In this document: positions 57,290 to 64,000 of the stretch, piece by piece
Position numbering within the stretch: the first letter of the stretch is position 1
Layout: each line of letters begins with the position of its first letter
From: Hymenobacter ginkgonis
GTDB taxonomy: Bacteria > Bacteroidota > Bacteroidia > Cytophagales > Hymenobacteraceae
Assembly (NCBI RefSeq): GCF_009755225.1
Contig: NZ_WQKZ01000004.1
Location: forward strand, 558,001-622,000
Reading direction: 5' to 3'
Length of the DNA stretch: 64,000 bases
Made by a program: the position numbers and the translations under genes
The notes under the pieces: model-generated
Told to the model about the DNA's origin: nothing
Databases searched by the model: none
The model's input: the letters and a program-made list of their open reading frames with translations, nothing else

Positions 57290-58858
57290 CTATTTGGTCG
57301 TTTGATACGCACCCAAGTCAGGCGCAGTTGGGTTGCGGAGCAGGTTCAGCAAGTCGCGGGGAACGAGGGGGGGTAGAGCCGTTTTGCTGGCCAGCGCCGG
57401 CGAGGTAGCGGCCAAATGGTAATCGTTGCGCGAGAGCGTATTGAGCCGCACAAACTTGGGGTCGCTGAATAAATTGTTATACGCTGGGTTTGCCAGGCCC
57501 GGCTTGGCGGCGGTGGTGGCCGTGGCTGCCATATCGGCAGGACCAGCGTACAGCTTGCTGCGCAGCAGCGAGTTGCGAATGCTAACTGTGGCTTTATAGT
57601 CGTCGTAGTTCTCAAAGAACACTTCATCCTCAATCGAGCCCCACACAATGGAGTTGCGTACATTGAGCGTGAGGCCCGTGGTATTCTTCACTTTGCTGTC
57701 CAGGGCCGACACGTTGGTAAAGGTCAGCGATGCCTTATCGCGCGCCGAGGCTGCCGGGTAGTTGGCTACCGTGCAGTAATTCAGCGAGTAATCGCCGCCG
57801 CCATAGCCCAGCACAGCATACTCGTAGCAATCGCTAAACAGCGTATTCTCGAGCGTAGCCTTGCCCGATAAACCTAGTACCCCCGCGCCGGGCAGGCCGG
57901 TACCACTCGCCGCACCAGCAAAACCCACATTGGCCCCCGAGATGTAGCGCAGCACCGAATTTTGAATGGTCACATCGGGCTGGGGCGTCTGGTTTTTAGG
58001 ATTATACAACAGCACCCCAAACGTAGCATTCTGGATTTGAGCGTAGCGAATAACGCTACCCCGGCTGCTGGCGTCGAGCACAATACCGGTCCACTGGCCA
58101 GGCGCAGTGGCGTACTGCGCCTCCGCACTACGGTCGCCCACAAAGCGCACAATATTGGCGTTAGTGGCGCTGATGGTGTCGTTTTTAGAACCACTAGGTG
58201 CCACAAAATCGGCGGGGCTATTTACTAGTAGCGTGCCCTCCACGATGAGCGCGGCCCCGGCGTGGGCGTAGATGCGCGTGCCGGGCTTGATGCGCAACGT
58301 GCAGCCCGCCGGTACTACCACCGAATTATACAGCACGTGCGGCCGGTCGTTGGTCCACACCGCATTGCAGGGTAGGGCCTCGTTGTCATGCAGGTAAATA
58401 TTCTGCCCAAACGAGCGCAGCAGCACATGTTGGTCCTGGCCGTTGGTACGGAAATTCAGATTTTCCTTCAGCACATAATCTTTAGCAGTCCCGTTTTGCC
58501 CATTATCCTTTAGCTGAGCCCGCACCAAGATGAGCAGGCTATCCTTCCCCCGGATGTAAAGGCCAGAAGCCGTTTGCTTTAAATCACCGTTGATAATCAA
58601 CGTGTAGGGCGAGGTGGCCGGGTTATCGAGGCTGATAAGGTCTACGTTCACCGCCTTAGGGTTGCGGTTGTACACCCACAGCCGCTTCGTGACGGTGCGC
58701 AGCGTGGTAAAAACCGTGTCAAACTTCACCGTGTCGGTCGAAAACTCCAGTGCGCCTGAGGTTTGCAATTCTTCCTCGCGGGGCTTGCAGCCAGGTAGCG
58801 ATACGCTAAGCACCGCGCTAACGAATAAAAGGAGGGGTAGGAGGTAGTTCTTAATCAT
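57290..58858 (-). CDS. right-handed beta-helix lipoprotein
   Basis: A 522-residue lipoprotein with signal MIKNYLLPLLLFVSAVLSV and lipobox LPGC. The N-terminal half (about 30-160) is a beta-sandwich-like domain starting LEFSTDTVKFDTVFTTLRTVTKRL; the following part, with repeated VIRYAQIQNATFGVLLYN and SVLRYISGANVGFAG segments, looks like a right-handed parallel beta-helix (NosD/pectate-lyase-like). Similar lipoproteins are surface or periplasmic in Bacteroidota; no catalytic residues are evident. Confidence 0.85.
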   Translation of the reverse strand: MIKNYLLPLLLFVSAVLSVSLPGCKPREEELQTSGALEFSTDTVKFDTVFTTLRTVTKRLWVYNRNPKAVNVDLISLDNPATSPYTLIINGDLKQTASGLYIRGKDSLLILVRAQLKDNGQNGTAKDYVLKENLNFRTNGQDQHVLLRSFGQNIYLHDNEALPCNAVWTNDRPHVLYNSVVVPAGCTLRIKPGTRIYAHAGAALIVEGTLLVNSPADFVAPSGSKNDTISATNANIVRFVGDRSAEAQYATAPGQWTGIVLDASSRGSVIRYAQIQNATFGVLLYNPKNQTPQPDVTIQNSVLRYISGANVGFAGAASGTGLPGAGVLGLSGKATLENTLFSDCYEYAVLGYGGGDYSLNYCTVANYPAASARDKASLTFTNVSALDSKVKNTTGLTLNVRNSIVWGSIEDEVFFENYDDYKATVSIRNSLLRSKLYAGPADMAATATTAAKPGLANPAYNNLFSDPKFVRLNTLSRNDYHLAATSPALASKTALPPLVPRDLLNLLRNPTAPDLGAYQTTK

Positions 58859-58922
58859 GCAATTAGGCGCAACAACCGGGCTAAAACGGCAATAACTAGC
58901 CGCTAGTATTCATGAAAAAAGA

Positions 58923-59022
58923 GAACGTCATGCTGAGCCCCGCGAGGCATCTCCACCGCTTCGTTTGGTTACTACCCCCAACGACGCGAGCGAGATGCTT
59001 CGCGGAACTCAGCATGACGTTC
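58923..59022. repeat. 100-bp inverted-repeat element with CATGCTGAG ends
   Basis: Left arm GAACGTCATGCTGAG (58923-58937) with following GCGAGGCATCTC; right arm GAGATGCTTCGCGG...CTCAGCATGACGTTC (58992-59022). Arms are about 31 bases, one or two mismatches; the central 35 bases contain a CTACCCCC motif. It lies between the lipoprotein and prfA genes. Likely a short dispersed mobile element or MITE-like hairpin; number of copies elsewhere not known from this window. Confidence 0.75.
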
Positions 59023-59051
59023 GGTTTGTGTCTGCTTTAGGCCCTACCCCT

Positions 59052-60122
59052 CTACGATACGCCCACCTTCAGGCGCTCGGCGCTTTCGGCCAGGCGCAGC
59101 TGCTCCACAAAATCGTCGATGTTGCCATCCATTACGTTGGGCAGATTGTGCACCGTGTAGCCAATGCGGTGGTCGGTTACGCGGCCCTGCGGGTAGTTGT
59201 AAGTACGAATTTTATCGGAGCGGTCGCCGCTGCCAATCATGCCTTTGCGAATGGCACCTTCAGCTTCGTTTTTCTTAGCCAGCTCAATTTCAAAAATACG
59301 CGAACGCAGTACTTGCAGCGCTTTATCGAAGTTTTTGAGCTGCGATTTCTGGTCCTGGCACTGAGCTACGATGCCCGTGGGAAGGTGCGTGAGGCGCACG
59401 GCCGAGTACGTCGTGTTTACCGACTGCCCACCGGGGCCACTCGACATAAACAAGTCCTTGCGGATGTCGTTCATATCCAGCTCAATATCGAATTCCTCCG
59501 CTTCTGGCATTACCACAATCGAAGCTACCGAGGTATGAATGCGGCCCTGGGTTTCGGTGGCTGGCACGCGCTGCACGCGGTGCACGCCGCTCTCAAACTT
59601 GAGCTTGCCATACACGTCTTCGCCCTTCACAGCGAGCACAATTTCTTTGTAGCCGCCGGCGGTGCCGTCCATGGCGTCCACCAATTCCATTTTCCAGCCC
59701 TGCTTTTCAGCAAAGCGCAGGTACATGCGCTGCAAGTCGCCGGCAAAAAGCGAGGCTTCGTCGCCGCCCGCCCCGGCCCGAATTTCCATAATCACGTCCT
59801 TCGAGTCGTTCGGGTCTTTCGGAATCAACAAATCTTTGATAACCGTTTCGAGGCGCTCGGCTTCGGGCTGAAGCTCGTCGAGCTCGGCCTTCGCCATTTC
59901 GCGGAAGTCCTCGTCTTTTTCGGTCGAAATAACTTGGCGTGCGCCTTCTATATTGCTGAGCACTTGCTGGTAAGCGCGGTATTCGGTCACGATTTTACCT
60001 AGCTCTTTGAGTTCCTTATTCAAAGATTTGAAGCGCTTCATGTCGCTCATCACCTCGGGCTGCATCAGCTCGTGGTTCACGGTCTCGTAGCGCTCGCGGA
60101 TGGCTTCTAATTTATCCAGCAT
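59052..60122 (-). CDS. prfA: peptide chain release factor 1
   Basis: A 356-residue class I release factor recognising UAA/UAG. The GGQ motif sits near residue 230 (SSGPGGQSVNTTYSAVRLTHLPTG), with an upstream RVQRVPATETQGRIHTSVA segment carrying the PAT (PxT) tripeptide of RF1. Length is normal. The likely promoter is TATCTTTG (60161-60154 on the minus strand). Divergent from the thr operon. Confidence 0.97.
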   Translation of the reverse strand: MLDKLEAIRERYETVNHELMQPEVMSDMKRFKSLNKELKELGKIVTEYRAYQQVLSNIEGARQVISTEKDEDFREMAKAELDELQPEAERLETVIKDLLIPKDPNDSKDVIMEIRAGAGGDEASLFAGDLQRMYLRFAEKQGWKMELVDAMDGTAGGYKEIVLAVKGEDVYGKLKFESGVHRVQRVPATETQGRIHTSVASIVVMPEAEEFDIELDMNDIRKDLFMSSGPGGQSVNTTYSAVRLTHLPTGIVAQCQDQKSQLKNFDKALQVLRSRIFEIELAKKNEAEGAIRKGMIGSGDRSDKIRTYNYPQGRVTDHRIGYTVHNLPNVMDGNIDDFVEQLRLAESAERLKVGVS

Positions 60123-60153
60123 TTTGTGGTCAGGGAAAATAGTCAGTAGTTTG

Positions 60154-60161
60154 CAAAGATA
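60154..60161 (-). promoter_or_regulatory. -7 element of prfA
   Basis: TATCTTTG on the minus strand, 31 bases before the prfA ATG. No clear -33 element. Confidence 0.55.
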
Positions 60162-60290
60162 CTGCTAGGTAACATCGTCCTGAACGGTCGGCGTTCCTTG
60201 CCAATTCTTTACGCTGGCTTAGTGCAGCACTTAGTGCGGCGCTGGGCCTCTATTGCGCGGTGGGCTGCGGCTGGCCGGGTGTTCGAGCTC

Positions 60291-62741
60291 ATGCAAGTTT
60301 TGAAATTCGGAGGCACGTCGGTGGCTTCTGCCGAAAACATTGAGAAGGTAATCGCCATCGTGGGGCAGGCGCTGGCCCAAGGGCCGGTGGTGCTGGTAGT
60401 GTCGGCGCTAGGCGGCACCACCGATGCGCTTATTGGCGCGGGCCGCGCCGCGGCCGCCGGCGACGAAGCCTTCCGCATTACTCTGCGCCAGCTCGAAGCC
60501 CGCCACCTCACCGCCGCCGAAGCGCTGCTCCCTACCCCTGCGGCGCAAGCCGAGCTGCAACCGTGGCTCACGGCCCAGTTTACGGAATTGGCGTTGTTGG
60601 CCGACGGTATTTTTGCGCTGGGCGAGCTTTCGCCGCGCACCCTCGACCGGCTGATGAGCTACGGCGAGCTGCTGTCGTCGCGGCTGGTGGTGGCCGCATT
60701 TCAAGCGCGCGGCCTAGCAGCGGCCTGGGCCGATAGCCGGCAGCTGTTGCGCACCAACTCGCGCTTCGGCATGGCGCAGGTAGAGGAGGTAGTTACGGAG
60801 CAGCAAGTACGTGCTTTTCAGCTTGCTACCCCTTCTAATTTATGGGTAGCGCCGGGCTTTATCGCCGCCGACGCTGAGGGCCACACGACCACGCTGGGCC
60901 GCGGCGGCTCCGATTATACAGCCGCTATTTTAGCTGCCGCACTAGGGGCCGAAAAACTCGAAATCTGGACCGACGTGAGTGGGATGCTTACCGCCGACCC
61001 GCGCTTGGTGCGGGCAGCGCGGCCCATCGCGCACATTTCGTACGAGGAAGCGATGGAGCTTTCGCACTTCGGGGCCAAGGTGCTGTACGCGCCCACGGTG
61101 CAGCCCGTGCGGCAACGCGGCATCCCGATGTGGATTAAAAATACTTTTGCCCCCCAGGATTTTGGCACGCTGGTCGAAGTAGCCCCGCCCCCTACCCCCA
61201 ACGTGGTGCGCGGCCTATCGAGCATCGGCAACCTGGCCCTGCTCAACCTCGAAGGCAGCGGCATGGTGGGCGTGCCGGGCTTTTCGGCGCGGCTGTTTGC
61301 GGCGCTAGCGCGGGCCCGCATCAACGTGGTGCTCATCACCCAAAGCTCGTCGGAGCACTCCATTTGCGTAGGGGTGAACGAGGCCGACGTACCCGCCGCG
61401 CAAGGGGTAGTAAATGAGGAGTTTGCCGGTGAGATTTCGGCCGGCCGCCTAGAGCCGCTGCGCCCCGAAACCGGCTTAGCCATTGTGGCGCTGGTTGGTG
61501 AAAACATGAAAAATCACCCTGGCATCAGTGGCCGCTTGTTTAGTGCGCTGGGGCACAATGGCGTCAATATCCGGGCTATTGCGCAGGGCGCGTCGGAGCG
61601 CAATATCTCGACCGTTATTCGGGCCAGCGATGTGCGCAAGGCCATTAACGTGCTGCATGAGGAGTTTTTCGAGGCCACTTCTAAGCAGGTAAACCTCTTC
61701 ATCTTGGGGCCCGGCAACGTGGGCGGCAAGTTGCTGGCGCAGCTAGCGCAGCAGCAGGCGTATTTGCGCGAAAAGCTCAGCCTCGATTTGCGCGTGATGG
61801 CCATTGCCAACAGCCGCCACTCGCTGGTGAGCGAAGAAGGTGGCCTCGACCTGCGTACTTGGCCCGAAGATTTGAACGAGGCCCCCAAGCTGACGCTAGA
61901 AGAGTTTACGCAGCTCATTATCAGCAAGAACCTGCGCAATTCCATCTTTGTAGATGTAACGGCTAACCCCGCTGCCGCCGACCAGTATGCCCCGCTGCTG
62001 GCCAAAAGCGTGGCCATTGTAGCCTGCAACAAAGTAGCTGCTTCGGCCGCTTACGCCAGCTACCGCCACCTCAAGCAGTTGGCCCAGGATTTCAACACCA
62101 AGTATTTGTTTGAAACCAACGTGGGCGCGGCCCTACCCGTCATTGGTACGCTCGGCGACCTCACGCGCAGCGGCGACGTGGTGCGCCGGATGCAGGCCGT
62201 GCTGTCGGGTACGCTCAATTTTGTGTTTAACAATTACGACGGCTCGCGGCCCTTCGCCGAGGTGGTGCGCCAAGCCCAGGCCGAAGGCTACACCGAGCCC
62301 GACCCGCGCCTCGACCTCAACGGCTCGGATGTGGCGCGCAAAATCCTCATTCTGGCCCGCGAAGCTGGTCAGCAGCTGGAAATGAACGACGTAGCCAACG
62401 AAAGTTTCCTACCCCCTTCCTGTCTCGAAGGCGATGTGCCCGCTTTTTATGAGCAGCTGGCGGTGCACGAGCCGCACTTCCGGGCGCTTTACGAAGCAGC
62501 CGCTAGCGAGGGCAAGCGCCTCAAGTTTGTGGCCCAATATACCGATGGACAGGCGGCCGTCGGCTTGCAGCAAATTCCGCCCGGCCACGACCTCTACGAC
62601 TTGCGCGGCAAAGACAATGTGGTGCTTTTTTACACCGACCGCTACACCGACCAGCCCCTAGTGGTGAAGGGCGCCGGCGCCGGCGCCGAGGTCACGGCCA
62701 GCGGTGTATTCGCCGATATCATTCGGGCCGCCAGGCTGTAA
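60291..62741 (+). CDS. thrA: bifunctional aspartate kinase / homoserine dehydrogenase
   Basis: An 816-residue fusion. Aspartate kinase domain at about 1-290 (LKFGGTSVASAENIEKV at the start, RGGSDYTAAILAAALGAEKLEIWTDVSGM around 205-230), two ACT-type regulatory regions at about 300-460, then homoserine dehydrogenase from about residue 470 (LILGPGNVGGKLLAQL NAD-binding, FETNVGAALPVIGTL and GSDVARKILILAREAG). The ACT modules imply feedback inhibition by threonine. ATG at 60291 is preferred to 60198 from the conserved start. First gene of the thrABC operon. Confidence 0.97.
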   Translation: MQVLKFGGTSVASAENIEKVIAIVGQALAQGPVVLVVSALGGTTDALIGAGRAAAAGDEAFRITLRQLEARHLTAAEALLPTPAAQAELQPWLTAQFTELALLADGIFALGELSPRTLDRLMSYGELLSSRLVVAAFQARGLAAAWADSRQLLRTNSRFGMAQVEEVVTEQQVRAFQLATPSNLWVAPGFIAADAEGHTTTLGRGGSDYTAAILAAALGAEKLEIWTDVSGMLTADPRLVRAARPIAHISYEEAMELSHFGAKVLYAPTVQPVRQRGIPMWIKNTFAPQDFGTLVEVAPPPTPNVVRGLSSIGNLALLNLEGSGMVGVPGFSARLFAALARARINVVLITQSSSEHSICVGVNEADVPAAQGVVNEEFAGEISAGRLEPLRPETGLAIVALVGENMKNHPGISGRLFSALGHNGVNIRAIAQGASERNISTVIRASDVRKAINVLHEEFFEATSKQVNLFILGPGNVGGKLLAQLAQQQAYLREKLSLDLRVMAIANSRHSLVSEEGGLDLRTWPEDLNEAPKLTLEEFTQLIISKNLRNSIFVDVTANPAAADQYAPLLAKSVAIVACNKVAASAAYASYRHLKQLAQDFNTKYLFETNVGAALPVIGTLGDLTRSGDVVRRMQAVLSGTLNFVFNNYDGSRPFAEVVRQAQAEGYTEPDPRLDLNGSDVARKILILAREAGQQLEMNDVANESFLPPSCLEGDVPAFYEQLAVHEPHFRALYEAAASEGKRLKFVAQYTDGQAAVGLQQIPPGHDLYDLRGKDNVVLFYTDRYTDQPLVVKGAGAGAEVTASGVFADIIRAARL

Positions 62742-62847
62742 GGTGGGTTCTGCAAACCCGCGCGGGCGCCATGTTCTTGCCACGCCAGCCTCTTGTAGCG
62801 CCCATTTTGTATTTACTCGCGCACTCCCAGAGTCCGCGCCACCCCCA

Positions 62848-63786
62848 ATGCCCCTTCCTTCCTCCGTCACCGTCCACGCGCCGGCCACCATTGCCAACGT
62901 GGGCTGCGGCTTCGACGTGCTAGGCCTAGCCCTCACGGCCCCCTACGACATCGTGCGCTTGCGCCGCACCGACCAACCGGGCCTCACCATCCGGCACCTC
63001 GACGACTACAACCTCCCCACCGACCCCTACCGCAATGTGGCCGGGGCGGCCCTGCTAGCCTTGCTGCGCGAAGTGCCCGAGCCCATTGGCTTCGAAGTTG
63101 AAATCACGAAGGGCATCCGGCCGGGCAGCGGCATTGGCAGTAGCGCGGCCAGTGCGGCAGGTGCCGTAGTGGCCGCTAACGCCCTGCTGGGCAGCCGCTT
63201 CACTAACCATCAGCTTGTCGACCTGGCCATGTATGGCGAAGCCGTGGCCTCGGGTGTGCGGCACGCCGACAACATCGCGCCCGCCATTTTTGGCGGCTTT
63301 ACCTTGGTGCGTGCCGTGCTGCCTACGCTCGACGTAGTGCCCCTACCCCCGCCGCCGCTGTGGGTGGCCGTGGTGCACCCGCAGTTCGAGGTCAAGACCC
63401 AGGAGGCGCGTGCGGTGCTGCCGGCCGCCGTGCCCCTACCCCTGGCCGTGCGCCAGTGGGCCAATGTGGGCGGCTTGGTAGCCGGCTTTCTCACCCACGA
63501 TAACGCTTTGATTAGCCGCGCGCTCGAAGATTATATTGTGGAGCCGGCGCGCGCTTCTCTCCTCCCCGGTTTGGGCGACGCCCGGCTGCGCGCGCTGGCA
63601 GCGGGTGCGCTAGGTGGTGGTATTTCGGGGTCGGGCCCATCTATTTTCATGCTCAACCAAGACGAGGCTACCGCTCATGCCGCGGCCGAAGCCATGGGCA
63701 GCGTGTACCAAAAAATGGGCATTGCTTTTCACCTGCACGTGGGGCCAATTGCGAGCGAAGGAGCCCGCGTAGTTTCGGCCGAATAA
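62848..63786 (+). CDS. thrB: homoserine kinase
   Basis: A 312-residue GHMP kinase that phosphorylates homoserine for threonine synthesis. Key motifs: VHAPATIANVGCGFDVLGLAL at the start, the ATP-binding PGSGIGSSAASAAGAVVAAN near residue 92, and the third GHMP motif GGGISGSGPSIF. The start at 62848 is chosen by the conserved N-terminus; upstream in-frame residues overlap thrA. Second gene of the thrABC operon, 106 bases after thrA. Confidence 0.96.
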   Translation: MPLPSSVTVHAPATIANVGCGFDVLGLALTAPYDIVRLRRTDQPGLTIRHLDDYNLPTDPYRNVAGAALLALLREVPEPIGFEVEITKGIRPGSGIGSSAASAAGAVVAANALLGSRFTNHQLVDLAMYGEAVASGVRHADNIAPAIFGGFTLVRAVLPTLDVVPLPPPPLWVAVVHPQFEVKTQEARAVLPAAVPLPLAVRQWANVGGLVAGFLTHDNALISRALEDYIVEPARASLLPGLGDARLRALAAGALGGGISGSGPSIFMLNQDEATAHAAAEAMGSVYQKMGIAFHLHVGPIASEGARVVSAE

Positions 63787-63808
63787 CGCGCCTCTATCTT
63801 TTGCTATT

Positions 63809-64000
63809 ATGCAGTATTACAGCCTCAACCGCCAATCGCCAACTGTAGATTTTCGGGCAGCTACCATTGCCGGGCAAGCGCCCGACGGCGGCCTGTACTT
63901 TCCCGAAACTATCCCGCAGTTTTCGGCAGAATTTCTGAAGGCCCTACCCCTGCTTTCACGGGCCGACATCGCCTATACCGTGATGCAGCCCTACGTGGGC
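63809..64000 (+). CDS. thrC: threonine synthase (N-terminal part, cut by window end)
   Basis: First 64 codons of a PLP-dependent threonine synthase: MQYYSLNRQSPTVDFRAATI, then GQAPDGGLYFPETIPQFSAEFLKALPLLSRADIAY, matching the family N-terminal YTST...GLFVP-type region. Follows thrB by 22 bases, completing the thrABC order. The rest lies outside the window. Confidence 0.92.
   Translation, partial: MQYYSLNRQSPTVDFRAATIAGQAPDGGLYFPETIPQFSAEFLKALPLLSRADIAYTVMQPYVG

Noticed and set aside
58965..60002. 345-codon open frame antisense to prfA
   Set aside because: Runs across the inverted repeat into prfA; the prfA sense product is fully conserved.
60123..60290. Threonine attenuator or riboswitch before thrA
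   Set aside because: No Thr-rich leader peptide, no terminator/antiterminator pair and no known riboswitch fold is evident in this short stretch.
1..64000. Iterated GGGGGTAGGG as a G-quadruplex-forming sequence
   Set aside because: Single copies have only two G-runs; four runs in close distance are needed and tandem copies are rare here.
1..64000. CRISPR array, prophage or transposase
   Set aside because: No regularly spaced repeats, integrase, transposase or phage structural gene is recognisable on either strand.

Overview
The window reads as chromosomal DNA of a high-GC member of the Bacteroidota, most likely Hymenobacter or a close relative (Cytophagales, Hymenobacteraceae). The evidence is: consensus Bacteroidota promoters (TTTG, about 18-20 bases, TAnnTTTG) before rpsA, rplU, nrdB, nadC and others; a T9SS-type C-terminal sorting domain on a secreted protein; lipoprotein and DUF families typical of the phylum; and a GC content near 60 percent. 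The genus is an inference from gene content and style; there is no 16S gene here.

Layout. 0-6 kb: end of a DUF3298 gene, DUF4202, a divergent siroheme pair (SUMT and Met8-like), gpmA, rpsA with a structured leader, and tRNA-Cys. 6-11.7 kb: cyanophycin synthetase, a DUF885 lipoprotein and an SMP-30 protein. 11.7-30.5 kb: accessory metabolism and envelope genes (DoxX, flavin reductase, metallo-beta-lactamase fold, DCC, lipase-like hydrolase, T9SS cargo, MFS exporter, TPM protein, HAD, amidohydrolase, catalase-like, GNAT, carboxymuconolactone decarboxylase-like, M48 protease). 30.5-34.2 kb: SDR with its AraC regulator, a cluster of short palindromic repeats, and a low-GC island holding a secreted protein and a DUF2806 gene interrupted by an in-frame TGA. 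34.2-40 kb: nrdA and nrdB, separated by unrelated genes, then a cluster of DnaA boxes and rplU-rpmA. 40-54.5 kb: hemW, a BamA/TamA-like barrel protein, Hsp20, VF530, GH25 lysozyme, RlpA, DUF6799, DUF3140, DnaJ-CbpM, a ZIP transporter under a long palindrome, and nadC. 54.6-64 kb: gpmI, YjbQ, a beta-helix lipoprotein, prfA and the thrABC operon, with thrC cut by the window end.

Most genes are ordinary chromosomal ones. I see no CRISPR array, prophage, transposase or complete defence system. The most unusual signal is a highly iterated oligonucleotide, CCTACCCC/GGGGTAGG. It occurs about once per 0.6 kb on both strands, inside genes, at the N-termini of unrelated proteins, just upstream of start codons, and at the ends of short palindromic repeats. 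Other points worth a look are the REP-like palindromes around 29-33 kb, three promoters placed exactly four bases before a start codon (likely leaderless mRNAs), a three-hairpin rpsA leader, DnaA boxes between nrdB and rplU, a 50-base near-perfect palindrome upstream of a ZIP metal transporter, and the TGA-interrupted DUF2806 gene.
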